A DNA stretch of 64,000 nucleotides from Roseivirga echinicomitans (GTDB taxonomy: Bacteria > Bacteroidota > Bacteroidia > Cytophagales > Cyclobacteriaceae). Location of the stretch: positions 1-64,000 of the forward strand of contig NZ_LRDB01000051.1 of NCBI RefSeq assembly GCF_001592935.1, read 5' to 3'. Below are positions 34,330 to 42,968 of this stretch, piece by piece. Both the position numbers and the translations under genes were made by a program. Every line of letters starts with the position of its first letter. Within the stretch, counting starts at the first letter, position 1. Under the pieces are notes generated by a model that did not search any database, was not told the DNA's origin, and was given only the letters and a program-made list of their open reading frames with translations.

Positions 34330-35382
34330 TTATTCTTTGAAACCTAATTTGGCTACCGAACCTCCTGGGCCAGAAGCATAGGCAGCTTTATTGTCTTTGG
34401 TTACGCTTACTGAATAATATTTACCTTCCATTGGTGCATAACCTTCCATTCCTTCTCTAAAATAATCACAGCTCTCGCGTCCGACTGCCAAAACTAGGTC
34501 ATTAAAAATGGCCACTCCAGAACGGTAACCTTGTGGTTTTAAAGAAGCCATTAAAGGAAACCATGATTTCCCTCGGTCTAAAGTATAGGCGCTATTGATT
34601 CTTGTTAGAGAATCTCCACGATAGTCACCGCCCACCATTAGGCCTTCGTTTTCATTTTTAAAAGCAATAGAGAAAATTCCAGCAGTTGATTCGCCTGATT
34701 GAAGTGGCGTAATGGTTTTCTCCCAAGTTTCCCCCATATCATAAGAATAGAAAAGACTAGCTTCATCTCCACCAAGGCCGATATACACATCAGACGCTCC
34801 ATTCGTAATGAGGCAAGTGCCACTGGCCGCAAAACCGCCTTGCCCATCTTTGGCAATGGGTCTTTGTTCGAAAGGAAGTTCCTGCCAAGTCTCCCCACCA
34901 TCTTTGGTTTTAAGAATAAGTAATCGACTATCCACAGCATCACCAAAAATGATTCCGTTTTGATCGTCCCAAAAGTCCATGGCATCATAAAAAGTGCCCT
35001 CTTTCATAGAAAGGTACTTTTGTTGCCAGCTTTGACCGCCATCCGTGGTTTTGTAGATAACAGCTGGTAATCCTGCGCTCAGCACGATGGCCGTATTGGC
35101 ATCGAAACCTTGAACATCTCTAAAGTCGATCGTATCTGAAGCTGGAACACTTACGTCTTCCCAGGTTTCTCCTCCGTTAATCGTTCTGAGTACTGTGCCT
35201 TTAGTGCCACTGGCCCAAGCTACATTTTCAGTTACGGCATTGAGCCCTCGTAAGCTGGCCTTCGAACCCGAAGTTTGGGCTTGCCAATAAGGCGTGAGCA
35301 CTTTGCTTTCTTCTTCCTTTTTTTCTGAGCTTCCGCAAGACAGTAAAAAAAGAACCGGCAATAAGTAGATCAGTCTTTTCAT
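34330..35382 (-). CDS. BNR/Asp-box propeller lipoprotein (Ycf48-like)
   Basis: A 350-aa lipoprotein with lipobox LLSC (Cys16). It contains five Asp-box repeats (TINGGETW, TTDGGQSW, TKDGGETW, SYDMGETW, TLDRGKSW), which predict a seven-bladed propeller like Ycf48/HCF136 or sialidase-type folds. No sialidase catalytic residues can be assigned, so an enzymatic role is not claimed. Its ATG overlaps the stop of the lipoprotein gene at 35379 by 4 bp, which points to a shared transcript. Confidence 0.75.
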   Translation of the reverse strand: MKRLIYLLPVLFLLSCGSSEKKEEESKVLTPYWQAQTSGSKASLRGLNAVTENVAWASGTKGTVLRTINGGETWEDVSVPASDTIDFRDVQGFDANTAIVLSAGLPAVIYKTTDGGQSWQQKYLSMKEGTFYDAMDFWDDQNGIIFGDAVDSRLLILKTKDGGETWQELPFEQRPIAKDGQGGFAASGTCLITNGASDVYIGLGGDEASLFYSYDMGETWEKTITPLQSGESTAGIFSIAFKNENEGLMVGGDYRGDSLTRINSAYTLDRGKSWFPLMASLKPQGYRSGVAIFNDLVLAVGRESCDYFREGMEGYAPMEGKYYSVSVTKDNKAAYASGPGGSVAKLGFKE

Positions 35383-36182
35383 GGTTTTTTCATTGCAGCC
35401 AAGTCTGGCTTTTCTTTTGACTTATACACTGAAGAAGGTAATTCATCAAACACCATAATATCGGTCAGTTGACGTTCTCCACGATCTCCTGAAATGAGAA
35501 TATTCCCCATCTTTTGATAATTCTTAAATGGGACATTAAAGCCTTGTGATGTATCTGCAGCATTACGGTAATAAGCCCATTGTTTTACCAAGTGATCCGT
35601 TTTATCGACCCATACCCAATAGCGGTTATTTGGAGTGTTACCCACGCCTTCAAATGTGAGTTCTAACTTATCTGACATTACGCCTTCGTTAGTAGCTTCC
35701 TCCCCTTTGTATTTTAAGGTTACACCAGAGTCTTTCAACTTATAAGGCATTAGCAACCAATAGGAGTCGTTGATCCAAGCACCTTTGCCTCTGCCAATCA
35801 GGTTATTCAGAGTATCGGAATCTGTAATTTCTCTTCCGTCAATAAATGCTTTTCCAGTATTGTCGTTAATGTTGATCAAGAAAGTGGTGTTACGCATATC
35901 CACACGCACATCTCCTGTCCATTTATCCCAAACCAAATTACGAGAGCCAAAGAAATTCCATGCAATATGACGTGTGTTGTCCCAAGCTTTACGGCCGCCC
36001 ATGGCTTCCATTACTTGGTCGGCCACTTCAATGGCTTTAGGGTCTGAGCCTTCAATATTAAAGCCTTCGGCTGGAGGGTTGCCGTATTCGGCCTCAGTGG
36101 CTTCTTGAGTAGTCCCCGAACCACAACTTTGTATTAAACAGACAAAGAAGAGCGAGAGAAATAATAAGATCTTGGTTTTCAT
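35379..36182 (-). CDS. Lipoprotein, DUF6503/LolA-like
   Basis: A 267-aa lipoprotein with lipobox IQSC (Cys20). The mature part begins with an acidic linker, then ADQVMEAMGGRKAWDNTRHIAWNFFGSR. A beta-rich body follows, with DVRVDMRNTTFLINI, KLELTFEGVGNTPNNRYWVWVD and DHLVKQWAYYRN. The half-barrel pattern resembles LolA/LolB-like periplasmic proteins and, I believe, DUF6503; the family name is from memory. It is the first of a two-gene unit with the Asp-box lipoprotein. Confidence 0.55.
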   Translation of the reverse strand: MKTKILLFLSLFFVCLIQSCGSGTTQEATEAEYGNPPAEGFNIEGSDPKAIEVADQVMEAMGGRKAWDNTRHIAWNFFGSRNLVWDKWTGDVRVDMRNTTFLININDNTGKAFIDGREITDSDTLNNLIGRGKGAWINDSYWLLMPYKLKDSGVTLKYKGEEATNEGVMSDKLELTFEGVGNTPNNRYWVWVDKTDHLVKQWAYYRNAADTSQGFNVPFKNYQKMGNILISGDRGERQLTDIMVFDELPSSVYKSKEKPDLAAMKKP

Positions 36183-36272
36183 AAGGTTTTGATTTGTAAA
36201 CTAAGGTAGTGGTGATATTTTAGAAAAACCATTGGTTTTCAAACGCATTTCTTGAAAAAAAAAGAATTCATT

Positions 36273-36332
36273 AAAACTACATTTAGGAACTTTTGTTTTT
36301 TAATCACGTAATTTAAAAACTACATTTAGGAA
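36273..36332 (+). promoter_or_regulatory. Tandem direct repeats before padR (candidate operator)
   Basis: AAAACTACATTTAGGAA occurs at 36273-36289 and again at 36316-36332, 43 bp apart (about four helical turns), 46 bp before the PadR start. The inner TACATTTA also resembles a -7 box. PadR regulators usually control their own operon, so this is a likely operator. Confidence 0.6.
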
Positions 36333-36377
36333 ATTAATAACAAGCCCTTTGGAGTTTGAGGGTAACAATTTTATAAG

Positions 36378-36716
36378 ATGAAGAAATTTCAGCTCGGAGA
36401 ATTTGAAGAAATCGTTTTGTTAACGGTAGGTGTACTTTATGGAGAAGCTTACGGAGTAGCCATTAAAGGTGAAATTGAAACCCGATTGAAGCGAAAAGTT
36501 TCGGTAGGAGCTTTACAGTCGGCATTGCGCAGAATGGAAAAGAAAGGCTTTTTGATTTCGGAACTTGGAGAAACTACAAGTGAACGGGGAGGGAAGCGGA
36601 AGCGCTATTTCAAAATTACAGCTTTAGGTAAAAAAGCCATGGACTATAACATTGAAACCCGTCTAGAGCTTAGAAATCTGATTCCTGATATCGCTTTTGA
36701 TTTTAAATTATGCTAA
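36378..36716 (+). CDS. PadR family transcriptional regulator
   Basis: A 112-aa winged-helix regulator. LGEFEEIVLLTVGVLYGEAYGVAIKGEIE and VSVGALQSALRRMEKKGFL match the PadR helix-turn-helix and wing, followed by RYFKITALGKKA. The gene overlaps the ABC permease start by 7 bp. PadR-permease pairs of this kind are common in Bacteroidota. Two 17-bp direct repeats upstream are probably its binding sites. Confidence 0.9.
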   Translation: MKKFQLGEFEEIVLLTVGVLYGEAYGVAIKGEIETRLKRKVSVGALQSALRRMEKKGFLISELGETTSERGGKRKRYFKITALGKKAMDYNIETRLELRNLIPDIAFDFKLC

Positions 36717-39343
36717 AAAAAATTGGGGAATGGATTTTTTCATTCTACTGTCACCCTGACTTCCGAGAGGATATTTTGGGTGACTTGGAGGAGCATTATA
36801 GGTCAAACTTTAAGGAAGTAGGAAAAAGAAGAGCTGATTTAAAGTTCTTTTTGAATGTACTTCTTCTTTTTAGGTTTTCGCTTCTTCGTGATACTTGGTC
36901 GAGTCTAAACTTAATACATACAACAATGGTCAAAAACAACATTAAGATGGCGTATCGCAGTATGAGGCGTCAAAAATTTTATTCATTCCTCAACCTTACG
37001 GGGTTGGCAATTGGTATGGCAGCCTGTCTCTTCATTGCCATTTTCGTAAAGGATGAACTTAGCTTCGATAAGCATTTTGAAGATTCCGATAAGATTTTTC
37101 GTATTGCCTCCAATTTGAAGTTTGGGGATAATGTCTTTAATCTTTCCTTCGCTCCCGATCCAATGGCGAAAACTGCTAAGGAAGAATTTCCTGAAGTGGT
37201 AGAGGCCGCTAGAACAAGGGGTAATTTAACCCAATTAATTTCTTATAATAATAACTACATCCGCCAAGACCATATCACTTGGGCTGATCAAGAGTTCTTT
37301 TCTATTTTCTCTCTACCCCTTTTAAGAGGAGATAGAAACCACTTACTTGACGAGCCCAATACGGCTGTGCTTACAGAAACTACTGCCAAGAAAATTTTTG
37401 GTGAGGAAGACCCTTTGAATAAAGTGATCAGGGTGAATGATCAATTGGATATTAAAGTTACTGGAGTTATTGCTGACATTCCTGACAATACCCATTTTGA
37501 CTATAATATGTTCATCACTATGCTCAATAGAGATGATGCGAGTAGAAATTTTTGGTTGGGCAATAATTTTACAACCTATCTGAAATTAAATTCAAAGGAG
37601 GCGAAAGAAGTTGTAGATGGTCGATTTCCGGCCTTCATAGAAAGGCATTTGGCCGACCAGGTAAAACAAATGATGGGTGTAGACCTTAAAGATGCTGTGG
37701 CCAGCGGTAATTTGGCCGCTACTTATTTTTTACAACCCATTGAAGATATCTACCTCTATTCCAACCTGGATTTTGAACTCCGTTCGGGTGGTTCCATCGA
37801 AAATGTATATCTGTTCAGTATCATTGGCTTTTTTATACTGCTGATCGCTTGTATCAATTTTATGAATATGGCTACAGCGAGAGCTTCTATAAGGGCCAAA
37901 GAAGTAGGCGTAAGAAAAGTATTGGGCTCGTTAAAGGGGCAACTTGTCAACCAATTCCTAACAGAATCTATATTAAATAGTCTCGTTTCGGGTATTGCTG
38001 CAATAGCTATTGTCACACTGTTTTTGCCCTTTTTTAATCAGCTTACCGGTAAAGAAATAGTAAACCCCATTTTTAGCTTAAACGGACTCTGGCCTTATTT
38101 TACTGTGGCTACGCTTATTGTTGGCTTATTGGCCGGAGTTTATCCTGCTTTTGTTCTATCCTCTTTTTTACCATCAAAGGTTTTGAAAGGGGAAATGACT
38201 CAAGGCAAAAAGGCTAGTTTGATGCGGAACATATTGGTAGTTGTGCAATTTTCAACATCTATCTTTCTAATTATTGGCTCAGCATTTATCTATAGCCAAT
38301 TGGATTACCTTCAACATAAAGAATTGGGTTTTAATAAAGATCAAATTTTGGTCATTAATGAAACCCAACTTTTGGGTGATCAGATTCAGGTTTTTAAAAC
38401 CGAATTAGAAAGAAGCGCGGTAATCGAAAGTGCGACAATAAGCGATTTTATTCCAGCAACAAATACTTATAATGACTCACCATTTTTAAGTGAAAATGCG
38501 ACAACTACAGATGAGGCTGTTTCATTGCAAATTTGGTACGTGGATGAGGACTATGCCAAAACCTATGATTTGAAAATGGCAGATGGAAGGTTCTTTTCAA
38601 AAGAATTTGCCTCAGACTCTACCGGCATGGTGTTAAATGAAGCTGCCATTAAGCGATTTGGCTATGCGGAAAACCCAGTTGGAAGAAAAATTAAATCGGT
38701 AATGGAGAACGGGAGTACTTACACGATAGTGGGGGTGGCCAAAGATTTTCATTTCAGGTCTATGACCGAAGAAATTCAACCTCAAGTATTCTTTTTGGGC
38801 AATAGTACGGGCAGCGTTAGTGTGAAATTTAAAGCCAACATGACCAGTGATGTATTGGCAGCAAGTGAATCTATCTGGGATAAATTTAGTGGAGGTAAAC
38901 CTTTTGAGTATGACTTTTTGGATGACATATTCTCCAACTCCTTTAATGATCAAGTTAGATTGAAAACGATCTTCTCAGTATTTGCTGGACTGGCCATCAG
39001 TATTGCCTGTTTGGGCTTGTTCGGTTTGGCAGCTTATGTAACGGAACAGCGCAAAAAGGAAATCGGCATCAGAAAGGTTTTGGGTGCTTCAATGACTACA
39101 TTATTGGGCTTATTGTTTCGGAATTTCACTATTCTCATTCTTGTTTCTTCAATAATTGCCATTCCGTTAGCTTGGTTATACATGGATGGCTGGCTTGCAG
39201 ACTTCCCTTTCCGAATAGCACTTAATCCTTTCATCTTTATTATTTCTGCTGTGGGTACTTTGATTATTGCCCTGCTTACAGTGGGTTATCAATCCATGAG
39301 AGCAGCCCGCAGAAATCCGGTGGAAAACCTAAGGTGTGAGTAG
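36710..39343 (+). CDS. ABC transporter permease with prefix domain and two FtsX domains
   Basis: An 877-aa MacB/FtsX-type permease. The N-terminal 80 residues (FYCHPDFREDILGDLEEHYR) match the permease prefix domain typical of PadR-linked transporters. A first transmembrane helix lies at about 100-120 (FLNLTGLAIGMAACLFIAI), then a MacB-like periplasmic core, an FtsX triple helix (RAKEVGVRKVLGS), a second helix and core, and a final FtsX domain (RKKEIGIRKVLGAS). It ends MRAARRNPVENLR. No ATPase gene is adjacent, so it must borrow one. Members act in efflux or envelope stress responses; the substrate is unknown. Confidence 0.88.
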   Translation: MLKKIGEWIFSFYCHPDFREDILGDLEEHYRSNFKEVGKRRADLKFFLNVLLLFRFSLLRDTWSSLNLIHTTMVKNNIKMAYRSMRRQKFYSFLNLTGLAIGMAACLFIAIFVKDELSFDKHFEDSDKIFRIASNLKFGDNVFNLSFAPDPMAKTAKEEFPEVVEAARTRGNLTQLISYNNNYIRQDHITWADQEFFSIFSLPLLRGDRNHLLDEPNTAVLTETTAKKIFGEEDPLNKVIRVNDQLDIKVTGVIADIPDNTHFDYNMFITMLNRDDASRNFWLGNNFTTYLKLNSKEAKEVVDGRFPAFIERHLADQVKQMMGVDLKDAVASGNLAATYFLQPIEDIYLYSNLDFELRSGGSIENVYLFSIIGFFILLIACINFMNMATARASIRAKEVGVRKVLGSLKGQLVNQFLTESILNSLVSGIAAIAIVTLFLPFFNQLTGKEIVNPIFSLNGLWPYFTVATLIVGLLAGVYPAFVLSSFLPSKVLKGEMTQGKKASLMRNILVVVQFSTSIFLIIGSAFIYSQLDYLQHKELGFNKDQILVINETQLLGDQIQVFKTELERSAVIESATISDFIPATNTYNDSPFLSENATTTDEAVSLQIWYVDEDYAKTYDLKMADGRFFSKEFASDSTGMVLNEAAIKRFGYAENPVGRKIKSVMENGSTYTIVGVAKDFHFRSMTEEIQPQVFFLGNSTGSVSVKFKANMTSDVLAASESIWDKFSGGKPFEYDFLDDIFSNSFNDQVRLKTIFSVFAGLAISIACLGLFGLAAYVTEQRKKEIGIRKVLGASMTTLLGLLFRNFTILILVSSIIAIPLAWLYMDGWLADFPFRIALNPFIFIISAVGTLIIALLTVGYQSMRAARRNPVENLRCE

Positions 39344-39360
39344 AAAATTCTGACCCTGAA

Positions 39361-39398
39361 AATCACAAATGCCAGATTAACGTCTGGCATTTGTGATT
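39361..39398. terminator. Long perfect hairpin after the permease gene
   Basis: AATCACAAATGCCAGA (39361-39376) and its reverse complement (39383-39398) form a 16-bp stem with a 6-nt loop, 18 bp after the stop codon. There is no clear T run after it, so it may stabilise the mRNA end rather than terminate alone. Confidence 0.5.
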
Positions 39399-39514
39399 AC
39401 ATCAACTGAATCAATTCATCACGTTTTATGATTAAAAACTCAAGTCGGTTTGAGGCGAAAAATTATGATATTTTTGGAATACACAAAGGCGCACCACTCC
39501 CGGTTTTATAAAAA

Positions 39515-39555
39515 GCAAACAACTCATCCTCCTAATTCTACGGTTCGGTAAGACT
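39515..39555 (+). promoter_or_regulatory. Candidate LytTR-type site upstream of the TonB receptor
   Basis: TCTACGGTTCGGTAA (39537-39551) matches the LytTR half-site pattern [TA][AC][CA]GTTN[AG][TG] at eight of nine positions (ACGGTTCGG). A weaker half-site, ACAACTCAT, lies 21 bp earlier. The conserved run ends 79 bp before the receptor ATG, the same distance as at 42142-42181. A LytTR regulator is encoded at 44703. Confidence 0.5.
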
Positions 39556-39633
39556 AATTTCAATTCGGAAACGGAGCAGTGCACATTTGAGTCAACAACG
39601 AGCCCGATGGGCTGAAACTCAAAAACAACAACA

Positions 39634-41799
39634 ATGCAACGTTTCAAATTTATTCTTTTAGTGCTTCTCTTTTCAATGGGAGTTAGTGCGCAAACCATTA
39701 TTTCAGGGAAAGTAACAGACAGTCAGGGAGCAGCCATCCCTTTTGCCAATGTGTATATAAAAGACTCCTTTGATGGTGCCAATTCTAAAACCGATGGCAC
39801 TTTCGGTTTCCAAACAAGCGAAACAGGGCAGCGAACCCTAATGGTCAGTTTTATTGGTTTTAAAACTTTCGAAAAGATACTTGAATTGAACGGTCAACCA
39901 ATTCAAGAGGAAGTAATTTTAGAGGAGCAAATCAATAAAATTGATGGCGTAATCATTACCGCAGGAGCATTTGAAGCCAGCGATATTAAGAAGGTGACGG
40001 TATTGAAGCCACTTGACATTGTAACCACCGCCAGTGCGGCCGGTGATATCATGGGCGCAATAAACACTTTGCCTGGTACAGCCACCGTTGGTGAGTCGGG
40101 AAGACTATTTGTCCGTGGAGGGGAAGGCTACGAAACCAAGGTTTTTATTGATGGTCTTGAAGTTAGAAATGCTTTTGGCGCTACGGCTCCAAATGTACCT
40201 ACCCGTGGTCGATTTAGTCCTTTTTTGTTCAAAGGTACCATATTTAGTACGGGTGGATACTCTGCTGAATATAGCCAAGCGCTTTCTTCGGCCTTGGTTT
40301 TAAACTCCAACGATATTGCTGAGAAAACGCAAGGAGATATTTCGCTGATGACGGTTGGGGGCGATTTGGCCTACACTAAAAAGTGGGACAATACCAGTGT
40401 TTCTGCCAAAGTGCAATACACCGATTTACGCCCTTATCAAGACATGATCAAACAGGACTTTGATTGGAAAGAGGCACCTAATGGGAAAGTAGCCGAATTG
40501 GTTTTTCGACAAAAAATAAGTGGAAATGGTTTGCTGAAGGTATACACCAATATGGATATTTCGAACCTGAGCATTCGTCAACCCAACATTAATAATGGTG
40601 GAGCGAAAGACACTGTTTCAATTGGTAACGATTACTTCTATTTGAATACCAGTTACAAAGATATTATCGCTGATCGTTGGACTGTTCGGGCTGGGGTTTC
40701 TACCACTTTGAACCAAGAGAAAATTGGTTTCAATACCGATGAAATCGAGGAGGACGAAAAAGGCGTTCATGCTAAACTTGCCTTTAACTGGGAAGCAGCT
40801 GAAAAGGTGAGTGTGAACATGGGGACTGAGTTCTTCACTAAGAAATACACCAATAAATTCAATATCGAAAACGGACCAAATGATGCTTTCGACTTTAAAG
40901 AAAACATTGCGAGCACTTTTGTTGAAACGGATTACTTCGCTTCGAATAAGTTTGTGGTGCGCACGGGTTTGCGTTTAGAGCATTCTTCCCTATTGAACCA
41001 AACGTGGGTCAATCCGCGATTAGCGATGTCGTATAAGCTGACGGAAAAAGGGCAGTTTTCGCTGGCCTACGGGCAGTATTTGCAATCCGCACAAAACGAC
41101 TATGCTTTGGTGAATCAGAACTTAAAGCCAGAGAAGGCGACACATTACATTCTGAACTATCAGTACATTCATGAGGATCGTGTTTTCAGAGTAGAAACCT
41201 ATTTGAAAAAGTATGATGACTTAGTGAAGTTCACTAATGCCAACGATTTCAACCCCAATAATTACTCAAACGCTGGCTTTGGGGAAGCCAAAGGGATGGA
41301 CGTATTCTGGAGAGATAGCAAGACTTTTGAAAACACGGATTACTGGGTTTCTTACTCTTATGTGGATTCAGAAAGAGACTATCAAGATTTCTCAAGTTTG
41401 GCCACGCCTTCTTTTGTTTCCAATCATAACTTCTCTTTTGTGGTCAAGCATTTTGTTGTGCCGTTGAGAACTCAGTTTGGAGCCACATATAATTTCGCAT
41501 CAAGCAGGCCATTTCACAACCCAAATAAGTCTGGCTTTCAGAATGACAAGACTCCAACTTTTCACGATTTAAGCTTAAACGCTGCCGTACTTCTTACCCC
41601 TAATATTATCCTTTACATGTCATCCTCAAATATTTTTGGACGTGATAATGTGTTTGGCTATCAGTATGCGAACCAAGCAAACGCTCAAGGTATTTATGAG
41701 CGACAGGAGGTAGGGCAAGGCGCCAAACGTTTCGTTTTTCTAGCCCTTTTTATCACCCTGACGAAAGATGGACAAGAGAATCAGTTGGATAACCTATAG
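39634..41799 (+). CDS. TonB-dependent outer-membrane receptor with carboxypeptidase-like domain
   Basis: A 721-aa outer-membrane protein. A signal peptide (to about SAQ, residue 20) is followed by a carboxypeptidase-like regulatory domain (GKVTDSQGAAIPFANVYI, residues 25-100). A plug domain follows (GDIMGAINTLPGTATVGESGRLFVRGG, FIDGLEV) and then a beta-barrel with alternating strands. It is shorter than SusC-type receptors and has no SusD gene beside it, so a small ligand, metal or peptide is more likely than a glycan. The C-terminus does not end in an obvious aromatic residue. Upstream repeats suggest control by the LytTR system 4 kb downstream. Confidence 0.88.
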   Translation: MQRFKFILLVLLFSMGVSAQTIISGKVTDSQGAAIPFANVYIKDSFDGANSKTDGTFGFQTSETGQRTLMVSFIGFKTFEKILELNGQPIQEEVILEEQINKIDGVIITAGAFEASDIKKVTVLKPLDIVTTASAAGDIMGAINTLPGTATVGESGRLFVRGGEGYETKVFIDGLEVRNAFGATAPNVPTRGRFSPFLFKGTIFSTGGYSAEYSQALSSALVLNSNDIAEKTQGDISLMTVGGDLAYTKKWDNTSVSAKVQYTDLRPYQDMIKQDFDWKEAPNGKVAELVFRQKISGNGLLKVYTNMDISNLSIRQPNINNGGAKDTVSIGNDYFYLNTSYKDIIADRWTVRAGVSTTLNQEKIGFNTDEIEEDEKGVHAKLAFNWEAAEKVSVNMGTEFFTKKYTNKFNIENGPNDAFDFKENIASTFVETDYFASNKFVVRTGLRLEHSSLLNQTWVNPRLAMSYKLTEKGQFSLAYGQYLQSAQNDYALVNQNLKPEKATHYILNYQYIHEDRVFRVETYLKKYDDLVKFTNANDFNPNNYSNAGFGEAKGMDVFWRDSKTFENTDYWVSYSYVDSERDYQDFSSLATPSFVSNHNFSFVVKHFVVPLRTQFGATYNFASSRPFHNPNKSGFQNDKTPTFHDLSLNAAVLLTPNIILYMSSSNIFGRDNVFGYQYANQANAQGIYERQEVGQGAKRFVFLALFITLTKDGQENQLDNL

Positions 41800-42141
41800 T
41801 ATTTAGACATTAGATAATAGACTAATGCGGCTGTATGAGCTTCTTAGCTTTTTATCTATATAATGTGCCTTCGAACAGTGGTTTTCTAGTAGAAGGCACA
41901 TCTAAGATTATGGGGCATTAATGATACTGCGAACACTCCTCCTTGGATCCCGAAGCTTCGGGAGAGGTTGCCTGCCAGCCGCAGGCTGGGGAGAATTGAG
42001 GATTGGTGCCAATAAAGTTGTAGTTCTAATCCCCCTAACCCCCTTTTTCAAAAAGGGGGAATTGTCCCAGTGCCAGCTTTTACTACTACTCAGGATCAAA
42101 AGCTCTTGAAATTTGAGTTTTGGCCCATTGAAATTTCTCTC
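41800..42141. other. Hairpin-rich gene-free stretch
   Basis: No coding frame is credible here. It contains several inverted repeats: ATGTGCCTTC/GAAGGCACAT (41863-41901), the palindrome CCCGAAGCTTCGGG (41949-41962), GCCTGC/GCAGGC (41970-41986), and CCCCCTTTTT-C-AAAAAGGGGG (42039-42059). The last, within a CCCCCTAACCCCC context, looks like a dispersed palindromic element. Any of these could end the receptor transcript. Confidence 0.6.
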
Positions 42142-42181
42142 TCTACGGTTCATCCTGAAGATTCTACGGTTCGGTAATACT
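42142..42181 (+). promoter_or_regulatory. Candidate LytTR-type tandem site upstream of the TPR-like gene
   Basis: TCTACGGTTC occurs at 42142-42151 and 42163-42172, spaced 21 bp start to start, the usual spacing of LytTR direct repeats. The downstream copy continues as GGTAATACT, like the receptor site (GGTAAGACT). The run ends 79 bp before the ATG at 42260. Confidence 0.55.
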
Positions 42182-42259
42182 TTTTTTCTAAGCCAGTCAT
42201 TTCCCCGCACCTTAGTATCATCATTAAGAAACGAACTCAAAATTTTTAAAAAACATACT

Positions 42260-42904
42260 ATGAAAAAGTTAACAATCTTAATCGCTCTTTTTATTACTAG
42301 TTTAACCCTAAGCGCCCAAAACCAAGAGGCCTATATGAATGCCATGGTGAAAGGCTTACAGTCGATGGGAGCTGAGCGTAATGTGGAAAACCTACAAGCC
42401 TCTGCTGGTCAGTTTGAACGCATCGCTGCTAATGCAACCGACCAATGGCATCCACAATATTATGCGGCTTTAAGCTATATCAATGCTTCTATGCTGGTAG
42501 AGGGAGTGAAGGCCAAGGATCAGCTTTTAGACAAAGCGAAACCATTCGTTGAAAAAGCCAAGAGCCTTGTTCCAAATAATAGCGAAGTTGTGGCCTTAGA
42601 AGGTTTTTACTTTATGGCGCAATTGGCAGCAGACCCAGCGTCAAGAGGCCAGTCACTATCAGGTTTGGCATCACAAACCTTCGGACATGCCATGCAATTG
42701 GATGCTGAAAACCCTAGAGCAATGGCCATGATGGCACAAATGCAGTATGGTACGGCTCAATTTTTCGGATCATCTACAGCCGGAGCTTGTGGTTTGGTAC
42801 AGAAAAGCATCCCCTTATTCAAGGCTGAGGAAAAAGGAAAGAGCTTTGACCCAACTTGGGGAATAGAAATGGCCCAGGAGTTAATGTCTAGCTGCGGAAA
42901 GTAA
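42260..42904 (+). CDS. Secreted TPR-like protein of unknown function
   Basis: A 214-aa protein with a signal peptide (MKKLTILIALFITSLTLSAQ). The mature part is helical with TPR-like pairs: NLQASAGQFERIAANATDQWHPQYYAALSY-type, KAKPFVEKAKSLVPNNSEVVALEGF-type and TFGHAMQLDAENPRAMAM-type segments, with two cysteines near the C-terminus. The frame is open to 42113, but that part is low-quality and crosses the regulatory repeats, so the ATG at 42260 is chosen. Position and upstream site suggest it belongs to the same regulon as the TonB receptor. Confidence 0.7.
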   Translation: MKKLTILIALFITSLTLSAQNQEAYMNAMVKGLQSMGAERNVENLQASAGQFERIAANATDQWHPQYYAALSYINASMLVEGVKAKDQLLDKAKPFVEKAKSLVPNNSEVVALEGFYFMAQLAADPASRGQSLSGLASQTFGHAMQLDAENPRAMAMMAQMQYGTAQFFGSSTAGACGLVQKSIPLFKAEEKGKSFDPTWGIEMAQELMSSCGK

Positions 42905-42918
42905 AACGTAATTAGTTG

Positions 42919-42950
42919 GGGCTTGCGAAAGCGAGCCCTTTATTTTTTTA
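42919..42950 (+). terminator. Intrinsic terminator with GAAA loop
   Basis: GGGCTTGC (42919-42926), tetraloop GAAA, GCGAGCCC (42931-42938), then TTTATTTTTTT. It follows the TPR-like gene by 14 bp. Confidence 0.85.
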
Positions 42951-42968
42951 ATTTTAAAAGATTCAATC

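Noticed and set aside
34330-35382. Sialidase
   Set aside because: Asp-box repeats are present but the arginine triad and other catalytic residues cannot be found.
42113-42259. Upstream extension of the TPR-like protein
   Set aside because: The added 49 residues cross the LytTR-like repeats, while a normal signal peptide begins at 42260.
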